Source: Gammaproteobacteria bacterium
GTDB lineage: Bacteria > Pseudomonadota > Gammaproteobacteria > Steroidobacterales > Rariloculaceae
Assembly (NCBI GenBank): GCA_004357505.1
Contig: SMWC01000108.1
Coordinates: forward strand, 1-23,551
Reading direction: 5' to 3'
DNA: 23,551 bases
A program made the translations under genes and the position numbers. The notes below the pieces were generated by a model that searched no databases, was not told where the DNA came from, and saw only the letters and a list, made by a program, of their open reading frames with translations. This document shows, one piece after another, positions 14,395-22,297 of this stretch; the first letter of the stretch is position 1, and each line of letters starts with the position of its first letter.

Positions 14395-15153
14395 ATGTTT
14401 CGGATCAGCGTCGTCTCACTGCTGCCTGAGGTCGTAGAGCCGGTTGGCCGCTATGGTGTCGTGGGGCGGGCCTGTGAACGCGGCCTCCTGAGAATTGAAC
14501 AGATTTCGCCGCGGGACTTTGTCTCGGACCCGCATCGAACCGTGGATGATCGGCCTTACGGCGGCGGGCCCGGCATGGTTCTAAAATACGAGCCGCTGCG
14601 TGATGCGATACGGCTCGCTCGCAAAGGGCTGCCGGCGAAAAGCCGCGAGTTCGTGCTGAGCGCGCAGGGTCGGTGCTTTGATCAGGCGCTAGCTCGGGAG
14701 CTTGCTCAGAGCCCGGGACTGTTGCTGGTAGCAGGTCGATATGAGGGACTAGACGAGAGAATAATCGGCAATGAGATAGAAACCGAGCTGTCTCTGGGCG
14801 ATTATGTGCTCAGTGGAGGAGAGCTTGCAGCGGCGGTCATTATTGATACTGTCGCCAGACTCCTCCCGGACGTGCTCGGCCACGCGGATTCTCCCCAGCA
14901 AGAATCTTTTATGACTGGACTACTGGATTATCCGCAGTACACTCGCCCAGAGATTGTCGATGGGGTGGGTGTACCGGAGGTTTTAACCGGCGGGCATCAT
15001 GATGCGATCCGGCGCTGGCGGCTGAAGCAGGCGCTAGGCAGAACCTGGCTGAGACGACCGCGGCTGCTGGAGGAGAGGACATTAACACCCGAGGAACGAA
15101 CGCTCCTCGAGGAGTTTATCGGCGAACACGAGAAGCAGACTACCGACATTTAA
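14395..15153 (+). CDS. trmD: tRNA (guanine-N1)-methyltransferase TrmD
   Basis: TrmD methylates N1 of G37 next to the tRNA anticodon using SAM, preventing +1 frameshifts. The 252 residues match the family. The trefoil-knot SPOUT fold shows RTVDDRPYGGGPGM (48-61), GRYEGLDERI (114-123), SLGDYVLSGGEL (133-144) and VARLLPDVLGH (153-163). The C-terminal domain begins near YTRPE (182-186) and includes HHDAIRRWRLKQALGRTWLR (201-220). At the place of the E. coli general base D169 this protein has E170 in QQESF; glutamate probably keeps the acidic function, and I believe it occurs in other TrmDs. AGGGG before the ATG at 14395 is a reasonable ribosome-binding site. Confidence 0.98.
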   Translation: MFRISVVSLLPEVVEPVGRYGVVGRACERGLLRIEQISPRDFVSDPHRTVDDRPYGGGPGMVLKYEPLRDAIRLARKGLPAKSREFVLSAQGRCFDQALARELAQSPGLLLVAGRYEGLDERIIGNEIETELSLGDYVLSGGELAAAVIIDTVARLLPDVLGHADSPQQESFMTGLLDYPQYTRPEIVDGVGVPEVLTGGHHDAIRRWRLKQALGRTWLRRPRLLEERTLTPEERTLLEEFIGEHEKQTTDI

Positions 15154-15163
15154 GGATGAAGCT

Positions 15164-15508
15164 ATGTCCAAACTAATCGACGAAATTGAGCGAGAGCAGC
15201 TCAAATCGGATGTTCCGGCCTTCTCCCCTGGAGATACGGTCATCGTCCAGGTCCGGGTCAAGGAAGGGGAGCGGGAGCGGCTCCAGGCGTACGAGGGTGT
15301 GGTCATCGCCAAACGCAATCGCGGAATCAACTCGTCGTTTACCGTCAGAAAGATCTCTCACGGCGAAGGCGTGGAAAGAGTATTTCAGACTCACAGTCCT
15401 GCGGTCGCCGATATCAAGGTCAAACGCCGTGGCGACGTGCGTCGAGCGAAGCTCTACTATCTCCGCGAGCGCAGTGGTAAGGCCGCCCGGATCAAGGAAA
15501 AGCTTTAG
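15164..15508 (+). CDS. rplS: 50S ribosomal protein L19
   Basis: L19 lies at the 30S-50S interface and forms an intersubunit bridge. The 114 residues are typical throughout: FSPGDTVIVQVRVKEGERER (20-39), the segment YEGVVIAKRNRGINSSFTVR beginning at residue 43, SHGEGVERVF (65-74) and the basic end KVKRRGDVRRAKLYYLRERS. AAGGA at 15152-15156 lies 7 bases before the ATG, a much stronger site than that of rimM. No terminator follows: the TRAP lipoprotein gene begins 22 bases after the stop, so the ribosomal transcript may continue into the transporter genes. Confidence 0.98.
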   Translation: MSKLIDEIEREQLKSDVPAFSPGDTVIVQVRVKEGERERLQAYEGVVIAKRNRGINSSFTVRKISHGEGVERVFQTHSPAVADIKVKRRGDVRRAKLYYLRERSGKAARIKEKL

Positions 15509-15530
15509 GGCCGAGGGAGGCTGGCGTGGC

Positions 15531-16415
15531 GTGCTCGCTAGTCCGATGACACACCGAGTTCGCGGCCGCTGCGGTCGGGGTATCGGGTTGCTGGCCGGCG
15601 TTGCGATGCTGGGTACCGGCGGATGTACGTCGTATGTCGGTGCGCTGGCTGCGGAGACGCTGTCCGCGGCGATTCTCAATCAAGATGATCCGGCAATTGT
15701 CAGTGCGGGTTTGCCGGCCTACCTGCTCATGGTCGACGGCTTCATCATCCAAAATCCGGATAGCGTCGGGTTACTCGCCGCCGGTGCACAGCTGTTCGCG
15801 CTCTACGGTTCTCGATTTGCTGACGACGCTGCGCATGGTGCGGTGTTAACTGCTAAGAGTCGTCGCTATGGTGAGCGCGCCATGTGCTTGGAATATTCCC
15901 GGGCGTGTAACTGGGCCGGACTCGACTATGATTTGTTTGTCGCCGAGCTTGCCCAAGTCAACAAGCGGCAGACGGACGTTCTCTACGCGTACGCAGTGAG
16001 TTGGTTGAGCCACCTGGACGCCACGAGCTCAGACTGGAGCGCGGTTGGGGAGCTGCCCTGGGTTCAAGCCGCGATGGAGCGATTACTGGAACTCGATGAG
16101 ACGTACGATGACGGTGGGATTCATGTTTATCTCGGTATCCTCAACGCCTTGCGCCCGCCGGCGTTGGGTGGCCGTCCCGACGTTGCCCAGGCCCATTTCG
16201 AGCGTTCGATCGAGCTGAGTAACGGAACTGACTTGTCCGCCAAGGTAGAATACGCTCGCCGGTACGGGCGCATGATGTTCGACCAGGATTTACATGACAG
16301 ATTGCTTAAGGAAGTCATCGCTGCGCCGGCTGAAGCACCTGGCCGAACGCTGTTTAACGTGTTGGCGAAACGGGATGCGAAGGAACTTCTGGCGTCCTCT
16401 ATGGACTACTTCTGA
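15531..16415 (+). CDS. TatT-like TPR lipoprotein of a TRAP transporter
   Basis: This 294-residue protein belongs to the TRAP-transporter T-component family (TatT, known from Treponema pallidum Tp0956), helical TPR-type lipoproteins that work with TRAP solute-binding proteins. The N-terminus has arginines, a hydrophobic stretch GIGLLAGVAMLG and a cysteine at 32 (GTGGCTSY), an imperfect lipobox, so a lipid-anchored periplasmic location is likely. The body is alpha-helical, with family features such as AGLPAYLLMVDGFI, SLAYGS-like AAGAQLFALYGSRFAD, and DDGGIHVYLGILNALRPPALGG. The GTG at 15531 is chosen because AGGGAGG (15514-15520) lies 10 bases upstream; the ATG at 15546 is an alternative. The frame is open further upstream only because it runs across rplS. 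Its stop overlaps the next start in TGATG. Confidence 0.85.
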   Translation: MLASPMTHRVRGRCGRGIGLLAGVAMLGTGGCTSYVGALAAETLSAAILNQDDPAIVSAGLPAYLLMVDGFIIQNPDSVGLLAAGAQLFALYGSRFADDAAHGAVLTAKSRRYGERAMCLEYSRACNWAGLDYDLFVAELAQVNKRQTDVLYAYAVSWLSHLDATSSDWSAVGELPWVQAAMERLLELDETYDDGGIHVYLGILNALRPPALGGRPDVAQAHFERSIELSNGTDLSAKVEYARRYGRMMFDQDLHDRLLKEVIAAPAEAPGRTLFNVLAKRDAKELLASSMDYF

Positions 16416-17491
16416 TGGTCTCAGCAAAGCTTGGACACGTTATGTTTAACCGCAACCAGTCGGGCTTCGCGATCACCTTGGTCGCTGCGTTGCTCTTTGT
16501 CGGCCCGGCCCAGGCGATCGAAATCAAGGTGGCCACCATTGCCCCGGACGGTTCGGGCTGGATGCGTGAGATGCGTTCCGGCGCGGAAAAGATTCGAAAC
16601 CTCACGGCGGGCCGTGTCACGATCAAGTTCTACCCGGGCGGGGTCATGGGAAATGACTCGCAGGTGCTGCGTAAGATCCGTATCGGACAGCTCCATGGTG
16701 GCGCGTTCACCGGCGGCGGAATTGCTGAGCGATACGCTGGCTTCAATCTCTACGGTATCCCTCTCCTGTTCCAGTCGCTGGACGAAGTGGATTACGTCCG
16801 GGCTCGGTTGGATGCAAAGCTACAAGCGGGGCTGGCTGACGCTGGCTTTATCAGCTTTGGCTTCATAGAAGGTGGCTTCGCGCAGCTTATGGCCAACGAA
16901 CCGATCAGTCGCGTAACCGACATGCGCCGTCGCAAGGTCTGGAGTCCGGAAGGCGACCCGATCGGATTTATGGTGTTGGAAGCGATGAATCTGTCACCCG
17001 TTGTGTTACCGCCCACGGATGTTCTGACCGGCTTGCAGACGGGGCTGCTCGACGTTGTTGCCGCTTCCCCGGTGGTGGCTTTGGTCCTGCAGTGGCATAC
17101 CAAGGTGAAGTACGTCACCGATCTCCCCGTGTCCTATGGGCTGGGCATTTTCGCAATCGATATCCGCGTCTTCGATCGTCTGTCTGGTGCTGACCAAGAG
17201 GTGGTCCGGAGTGTGATGGGCGCGGTCGTTAAGAGTCTGGATGGACAGGCCCGCGAGGATGATCGGCAAGCACGAGCCGTTCTCGTGCAAGCCGGTCTGG
17301 AGTTCGTGCCCGTGAATTCTGAAGATATCCTGGCGTGGCGGCGAACCATCGAAGGGCTCTATCCGGAGTTACGTCAGCGACGGGATATCGATGCGAATCT
17401 ATTGGATGACCTGCTGGCGCTGCTAGACGAGTACCGCGCTGGCGTCAATTCCTCGACAGGTTCGCCTGCGGAGCGTCGGGCTGCTGAGTGA
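16415..17491 (+). CDS. TRAP transporter solute-binding protein, DctP family
   Basis: This is the periplasmic ligand-binding subunit of a TRAP transporter. It has 358 residues, with a signal peptide ending in PAQA (31-34) before the mature start IEIKVATIAPDGSGW. Family features follow: GRVTIKFYPGGVMGNDSQVL (66-85), YGIPLLFQSLDEVD (113-126), the hinge region VWSPEGDPIGF (175-185), PTDVLTGLQTGLLDVVAASP (200-219) and ILAWRRTIEGLY (305-316). Most DctP proteins have an arginine at the KIR position of the hinge that clamps the ligand carboxylate; here the segment reads RRRKVWSPEG, placing tryptophan (W176) there. This resembles Treponema Tp0957, reported to bind non-carboxylate, hydrophobic ligands. 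The ATG overlaps the TatT stop by one base; the ATG at 16442 is an alternative start. The ligand is unknown. Confidence 0.9.
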   Translation: MVSAKLGHVMFNRNQSGFAITLVAALLFVGPAQAIEIKVATIAPDGSGWMREMRSGAEKIRNLTAGRVTIKFYPGGVMGNDSQVLRKIRIGQLHGGAFTGGGIAERYAGFNLYGIPLLFQSLDEVDYVRARLDAKLQAGLADAGFISFGFIEGGFAQLMANEPISRVTDMRRRKVWSPEGDPIGFMVLEAMNLSPVVLPPTDVLTGLQTGLLDVVAASPVVALVLQWHTKVKYVTDLPVSYGLGIFAIDIRVFDRLSGADQEVVRSVMGAVVKSLDGQAREDDRQARAVLVQAGLEFVPVNSEDILAWRRTIEGLYPELRQRRDIDANLLDDLLALLDEYRAGVNSSTGSPAERRAAE

Positions 17492-17498
17492 GCCCGGC

Positions 17499-17996
17499 GT
17501 GAACTCGAAAGCGACTCAATGGCTGGCTCGGGCCGGGCGTTGGGGTCGATGGCTGGAAAACACCTTCTTGACATTGTTGCTGTCGGGACTGATCGTTCTG
17601 GCGAGCGCCCAGATTCTGTTGCGTAACGTTTTCTCGATCGGGCTGGTATGGGGTGACGGTCTGGTGCGATTAATGGTCCTCTGGCTAGCGCTACTTGGCG
17701 CGATCGCGGCGAGCCGCGAGAACAAACAAATCAAAATCGATCTATTGAGCCACTCGCTCTCTGAGCCGTTACAGAGAGCGGCGAGGATAACGACCGACCT
17801 ATTCACCGCAATCGTCACGGGTCTGCTCGCCTGGCACTCGTGGCGCTTCGTGCAGGATGCACGTCTCTTTGGCGACACATTGTTGAACGACTGGCCGGCG
17901 TGGGTATTTCAATTAATCCTGCCGATCGGCTTCGGCCTGATCTGCTATCGCTACGCCGTGCGAGCGCTGCAACAATTCCCTGGGATGCACCGATGA
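17499..17996 (+). CDS. TRAP transporter small membrane subunit, DctQ family
   Basis: The small permease subunit supports the large subunit DctM. The 165 residues form four membrane helices at about 21-43, 53-73, 98-120 and 131-155. The segment ENKQIKIDLLS (79-89) corresponds to the typical DctQ motif after the second helix, and LLRNVFSIGLVWGDGLVRLM (40-59) matches the first loop. The start is GTG, 7 bases after the DctP stop and without a clear Shine-Dalgarno sequence, so translation is probably coupled. The stop overlaps the DctM start by four bases (ATGA). Confidence 0.92.
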   Translation: MNSKATQWLARAGRWGRWLENTFLTLLLSGLIVLASAQILLRNVFSIGLVWGDGLVRLMVLWLALLGAIAASRENKQIKIDLLSHSLSEPLQRAARITTDLFTAIVTGLLAWHSWRFVQDARLFGDTLLNDWPAWVFQLILPIGFGLICYRYAVRALQQFPGMHR

Positions 17997-19249
17997 TCTT
18001 GACCGGTCTGATCCTGCTGGTGCTCGCTATATTGGGGGCGCCGTTGTTCGCGATCATTGCAGCCAGTGCCATGGCCGGCTTTTATCGATCCGGTGTCGAC
18101 TTATCCGTAATGGGGATCGAGTTTTTTGGTATCGCAGAGATGCCGATCCTCGTAGCGATACCATTGTTTACTTTCGCGGGTTTCGTTCTCAGCGAAAGCC
18201 AATCTCCGCAGCGGCTCGTGCGGTTGTCACAAGCGTTGCTTGGCTGGCTACCGGGCGGTCTCGCGATCGTGTGTATGGCGGGCTGTGCGTTGTTCACAGC
18301 ATTCACCGGTGCTTCTGGAGTAACGATCATCGCGTTGGGAGCGCTGTTTTTCCCAGCGTTGACCAAGGCGGGCTACGATGAGCGCTTCAGTCTCGGACTC
18401 ATCACAACGTCGGGCAGTCTCGGGCTCCTGTTCGCGCCATCGCTTCCCTTAATTCTGTACGGAGTCGTCGCCGCGGCGTCGATAGATCAGCTATTTCTCG
18501 CCGGCGTGTTTCCCGGACTCCTGATGGTGATTCTGCTTTCCGCGTATAGCTTTTGGATCAATCGGCGAATTCGGACGTCTCTTGCCGAGATTTCCGGGAA
18601 GGAAGTCTTGGCAGCCCTGTGGGATTCGGCCTGGGAAATCCCTTTGCCTATCGTCGTGCTTGGCGGCATCTACAGTGGCTACTTCGCTGTTTCGGAAGCG
18701 GCAGCCGTGACGGCTCTGTACGTGATGTGCGTAGAGATTGTCGTCCGCCGAGAGATTCCGTGGCGCGAGGTACCCAGAATCATGCGCGAATCAATGGTGC
18801 TGGTCGGCGCGATCTTTATGATTCTCGGCATTTCGCTGGCATCGACGAACTACATGATTTACGCCGGAGTCCCGGAGCGACTCTTCGCCATTGTTGATAC
18901 TTACGTCGCCGGGCCTGGATCTTTCTTGTTGGCGTTGATTATCTTTCTGCTGATCCTCGGAGCCATCCTCGATATTTTTTCGGCCATCATCCTGATCGTG
19001 CCATTAGTGCTGCCCGTGGCGGCCCAATACGGCATTCACCCGATCCATCTTGGTATTGTGTTTCTTGCGACGATGCAGCTGGGTTATCTGACCCCGCCTG
19101 TGGGATTGAACCTCTTTATCGCGAGTTTCCGGTTCGAACGCAGTATTGTGGAAATCTATCGAGCAACGCTCCCCTTCTTCGTGGTATTACTGATCTCTGT
19201 ATTTATTATCGCCTACTGGCCGGCCCTTTCTCTAGTACTCGTGGACTAG
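17993..19249 (+). CDS. TRAP transporter large permease subunit, DctM family
   Basis: DctM forms the sodium- or proton-driven transport channel. From the ATG at 17993 the product has 418 residues, close to the usual 425-430, with about a dozen hydrophobic segments. Family features include the start MILTGLILLVLAILGAPLF, FTGASGVTIIALGALFFPAL, the paired half-repeat with GAILDIFSAIILIVPLVLPV, and LGYLTPPVGLNLFIASFRF near the end. The frame is open well upstream of 17993, but that part runs over dctQ; the ATGA overlap and the family N-terminus fix the start. It completes a tripartite importer with the two preceding genes and the TatT lipoprotein. Confidence 0.95.
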   Translation: MILTGLILLVLAILGAPLFAIIAASAMAGFYRSGVDLSVMGIEFFGIAEMPILVAIPLFTFAGFVLSESQSPQRLVRLSQALLGWLPGGLAIVCMAGCALFTAFTGASGVTIIALGALFFPALTKAGYDERFSLGLITTSGSLGLLFAPSLPLILYGVVAAASIDQLFLAGVFPGLLMVILLSAYSFWINRRIRTSLAEISGKEVLAALWDSAWEIPLPIVVLGGIYSGYFAVSEAAAVTALYVMCVEIVVRREIPWREVPRIMRESMVLVGAIFMILGISLASTNYMIYAGVPERLFAIVDTYVAGPGSFLLALIIFLLILGAILDIFSAIILIVPLVLPVAAQYGIHPIHLGIVFLATMQLGYLTPPVGLNLFIASFRFERSIVEIYRATLPFFVVLLISVFIIAYWPALSLVLVD

Positions 19250-19327
19250 CAGGCTGTTAGTGCATCTGCGAATGCCGAGCGAAATCGTCGGCAACTCGTG
19301 CGTTCTCTTTTAAAGGTGTAGATCGTT

Positions 19328-21202
19328 ATGAAGCCGTTGGGATTGATCATGAAGCTGTTGGGCACACTCTGGCGTGCGCTGGACGGCGTGCGCAAGGTTT
19401 TGCATCTTCTTATTCTCCTGCCCCTGACCGTCATCCTGCTGGCCGTAATAGCGCCGGATCGACCCCGCGTACCTAGGGATGCGGCATTAATCCTGGCGCC
19501 TAAAGGTGCGTTGGTTGAACAGCTGTCCGGCGATCCGTTGGATCGTGCGATCGCTCTGGCACGCGGTATACCGCAACAAGAGGTCCTGCTCAAAGATCTG
19601 ATCGAGGTGATCCAGACAGCGAAAGACGACAATCGAATCAAGGTGCTCGTATTAGAGCTGGACGGCCTCGGGGGCGCCGGTTTGAGTAAGCTACAGGAGT
19701 TGGCTGACGAAATTATTCTTTTCAAGGCTAGTGGCAAACAGGTTATCGCGGTCGGTGATGGCTTCACCCGCAATCAATATTATCTCGCCGCGCATGCGGA
19801 CGAAATCTATATGCACCCCATGGGTTTTGTCTATATTGACGGTTATAGCCGCTTTCTTCCTTACTATAAATCCGCAATCGATAACCTCTACATAGACTAC
19901 AACGTCTGGACAGTCGGCGAGTACAAGTCATTCGTCGAGCCGATTACGAGAGACGATATGTCCGCTGAAGACCGGGAAGCCTCTGGGCAATATCTCGGTG
20001 CGCTTTGGGACGCGTACCAGGCGGATGTAACGGCGGCGCGCGAACTCAACAGCACGGCGTTGCAACGGTATGCCGATGATGCGGCCGATCTTCTCAGCGA
20101 AGCTAACGGCGACACCGCACAAATGGCATTGGACTACGGATTGATCGATGAGTTGCTGCATCGAGACGGCATCAGCTCGCGTGTGAAGGCATTAGTCCGT
20201 GATAGCGATGAGGAGGACGAAGGTGACGATAGTGGCGCGGATGACTATCCGCGTATCGGCCATGAAGCGTACCTTCGTGCGATTCGTGGCCAGGATTCGG
20301 AGTCATCGGCTGAGGCTAGTGTGGGCGTCGTCGTAGCATCGGGAATCATCCTGGATGGTTCTCAGCCTCCGGGAACGGTCGGCGGCGACTCGACGGCTAG
20401 ATTAATCCGGCGTGCGATGGAAGACGAGCGGATGAAGGCACTCGTGCTTCGCGTGGACAGCCCTGGCGGCAGTGCCTTCGCTTCCGACGTGGTACTTCGC
20501 GCACTGGAGGTCTTCCAGGAAAGCGGCCGTCCGCTGGTGGTATCAATGGGCAGTGTGGCGGCCTCCGGCGGTTATTGGATCTCGATGAGCGCCGATGAGA
20601 TCTGGGCAAGTCCGACGACCCTGACGGGCTCTATCGGCATTGGCGCCACGCTCCCTACCTTCCAGCGATCTCTCGATCGACTCGGAATTCACGTTGACGG
20701 GATCGGCACAACAGCACTCGCGGGGCAGGCCGATCCACTGCGAGCGCTTGGGCCGGACATCGTGGAAATCATCGGCCAGTCGATACAAAACGGCTACGAT
20801 CAGTTTGTCGATAAAGTTGCCAGTCACCGCGACCAGTCTGTTGAGGAGATCGACGGCGTCGCGCGCGGCCGGGTCTGGATCGCAGCCGATGCGCGTGATC
20901 GTGGTTTGATCGATCACCTTGGCAACCTCGATGATGCCATTGCTTCGGCCGCCGAACTCGCGGACTTAGAAGAGGATGGTTATAGGATTGACTATATAGA
21001 GAAAGAGCTCGAGTTCAGGGAGAGACTTGCGTTGCAGCTGGCCCAGGTCTTAGCGCCGCTGATTCAGGCGCTGGGAGGTTCGCCGGCGCTACCGCCGGAA
21101 TTGCAGCGGCTGGTCGATGTCGCCATTGGGCCGTTGAGAATCCTGGAGCGTTTGAACGATCCGCGAGACCTGTACGCTTATTGTTTCTGTGAAGCCCGTT
21201 AA
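19328..21202 (+). CDS. sppA: Signal peptide peptidase SppA, long (67K) type
   Basis: SppA is a membrane-bound Ser-Lys protease that degrades cleaved signal peptides. The 624 residues match the E. coli long form (618), with two tandem S49 domains. An N-terminal membrane anchor covers about 24-43. The catalytic lysine is K200 in VGEYKSFVEPITRDDMS (equivalent to E. coli K209), and the nucleophile is S413 in GSVAASGGYWIS (E. coli S409), preceded by RVDSPGGSA (375-383). A very acidic spacer, DSDEEDEGDDSGADD (292-306), separates the two halves. AAAGGTG at 19312-19318 lies 9 bases before the ATG. It follows dctM by 78 bases and converges with the histidine phosphatase gene. Confidence 0.97.
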   Translation: MKPLGLIMKLLGTLWRALDGVRKVLHLLILLPLTVILLAVIAPDRPRVPRDAALILAPKGALVEQLSGDPLDRAIALARGIPQQEVLLKDLIEVIQTAKDDNRIKVLVLELDGLGGAGLSKLQELADEIILFKASGKQVIAVGDGFTRNQYYLAAHADEIYMHPMGFVYIDGYSRFLPYYKSAIDNLYIDYNVWTVGEYKSFVEPITRDDMSAEDREASGQYLGALWDAYQADVTAARELNSTALQRYADDAADLLSEANGDTAQMALDYGLIDELLHRDGISSRVKALVRDSDEEDEGDDSGADDYPRIGHEAYLRAIRGQDSESSAEASVGVVVASGIILDGSQPPGTVGGDSTARLIRRAMEDERMKALVLRVDSPGGSAFASDVVLRALEVFQESGRPLVVSMGSVAASGGYWISMSADEIWASPTTLTGSIGIGATLPTFQRSLDRLGIHVDGIGTTALAGQADPLRALGPDIVEIIGQSIQNGYDQFVDKVASHRDQSVEEIDGVARGRVWIAADARDRGLIDHLGNLDDAIASAAELADLEEDGYRIDYIEKELEFRERLALQLAQVLAPLIQALGGSPALPPELQRLVDVAIGPLRILERLNDPRDLYAYCFCEAR

Positions 21203-21206
21203 TGTC

Positions 21207-21227
21207 CGCAATCGCTTAGGCGATCGT
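21207..21227. terminator. Hairpin between convergent sppA and phosphatase genes
   Basis: ATCGC (21211-21215) pairs with GCGAT (21220-21224) around the loop TTAG, with some outer pairing. It lies right after the sppA stop, and its loop holds the stop codon of the convergent gene. There is no T-run in either direction, so as a bidirectional terminator it is weak. Confidence 0.28.
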
Positions 21228-21728
21228 TGACCGATCCGGATTCTTCGGGTAGTCGTAGAATACGAGCTCGGCATCGATTTCGGTAATCTCCGACCACTTG
21301 TTCGTCTTGAAGTCCATCGCAACGACACCGCTGGTGGGCAAGTTGTCCATGTCCAGTGCCGGCAACAGTTGGTTGACGAGTTCCGTCAGGCCTGGGTTAT
21401 GGCCGATGAGCAGGAGATCGCCGAAGTTGTCCGGCTGAGCGCAGACCAGCTCGAGTATCTTTTTCTCCGTCGCAAGGTAAAGTTCTTTCTCGATTTGTAA
21501 AAACTCATCCGGATACTTCAGTGCCGCTGCGACGAACTTCGCGGTTCGACGCGCACGTACCGCCGAGCTGGAGATGATCAGTGATGGGCGAACTTTGCGT
21601 GCCGCCATGCGTTCGCCCATCGTTGGTGCGTCACGCTCACCGCGGGCCGATAAGACCCGCTCGTGATCGGCCAATGAGGGTTCAGCCCAGCTAGACTTCG
21701 CGTGGCGGAATAATGTCAGTCGCTTCAC
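21216..21728 (-). CDS. SixA-like histidine phosphatase
   Basis: This 170-residue protein belongs to the histidine phosphatase superfamily, in the SixA-like branch whose E. coli member removes phosphate from phosphohistidine proteins. Key residues are present: RHAKS at 8-12 (R8, H9 nucleophile), the second arginine R58 in SSSAVRARRTA, and LIGHNPGL at 108-115 (H110). The fold is complete without a signal peptide, so it is likely cytoplasmic. The start is GTG with a weak ribosome-binding site, 13 bases after sufT in the same direction, suggesting it rides on the suf transcript. The substrate cannot be told from sequence; a small-molecule or protein phosphate are both possible. Confidence 0.88.
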   Translation of the reverse strand: MKRLTLFRHAKSSWAEPSLADHERVLSARGERDAPTMGERMAARKVRPSLIISSSAVRARRTAKFVAAALKYPDEFLQIEKELYLATEKKILELVCAQPDNFGDLLLIGHNPGLTELVNQLLPALDMDNLPTSGVVAMDFKTNKWSEITEIDAELVFYDYPKNPDRSTIA

Positions 21729-21741
21729 TAACTCGTGGTGC

Positions 21742-22293
21742 TTAGAGTAAGCCGGCTTCTAGCTGCGCCTCTTCCGACATCATTGTTTGGTTCCACGGTG
21801 GATCAAAGACAAGCTCGACATCGGCTCGCTCGACAGTCGGGATGATTTCAATTTTCTCTCGCACATCCGCCATGAGTATTTCTCCCATCCCGCAACCCGG
21901 TGCCGTGAGTGTCATGTCGACTTCGACAATACGTTGCCCGGCGTCGTTGCGCTCTATGTCACAACGATACACGAGTCCTAGATCTACAATATTGATCGGG
22001 ATCTCCGGGTCAAAGCACGTCCTAAGCTGTTGCCAGACCAGAGATTCGAAATCTTTCTCCGTCGCGTTGGGAGGAACCGTGGGCGGCTTTATTGGTTCTT
22101 TGCCGAGTGCGTCGGCGTCAATACCGGCGATCCGAAACAAGTTACCTTCGACATAGAATGTGAAACTGTCGCCCAGTGCTTGGGTGATAAATCCGGATGT
22201 ACCTTCGGGTAAGGTGACCTCGTCACCGGCTGGAATGATAACGGCAGCGCACTTCCGGGATAATGTGATGGTCTCGCTTTGCGGATAGTACAT
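21742..22293 (-). CDS. sufT: Fe-S cluster assembly protein SufT (DUF59/MIP18)
   Basis: SufT proteins help mature iron-sulfur proteins and are usually encoded in suf operons. The 183 residues include a SufT-specific N-terminal region (about 1-75) and the DUF59/MIP18 domain (about 82-172). In that domain are CFDPEIPINIVDLGLVY (93-109) and TLTAPGCGMGEIL (128-140) with the conserved C134, then DPPWNQTMMSEEA at 164-176, the usual C-terminal signature of the wider family. GGAG lies 7 bases before the ATG. It follows sufU after 4 bases, so the two are probably translated together. Confidence 0.94.
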   Translation of the reverse strand: MYYPQSETITLSRKCAAVIIPAGDEVTLPEGTSGFITQALGDSFTFYVEGNLFRIAGIDADALGKEPIKPPTVPPNATEKDFESLVWQQLRTCFDPEIPINIVDLGLVYRCDIERNDAGQRIVEVDMTLTAPGCGMGEILMADVREKIEIIPTVERADVELVFDPPWNQTMMSEEAQLEAGLL

Positions 22294-22297
22294 TGTC

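Noticed and set aside
15186..15530. Longer N-terminus for the TatT-like protein
   Set aside because: The upstream part of that frame lies over rplS in another frame; the Shine-Dalgarno sequence and signal peptide place the start at 15531 or 15546.
17840..17992. Upstream start for DctM
   Set aside because: It would overlap dctQ by about 150 bases; family alignment and the ATGA overlap support the ATG at 17993.
19274..19292. GCCGA/TCGGC hairpin after dctM as a terminator
   Set aside because: Only five base pairs with a 9-base loop and no T-run; too weak to call.
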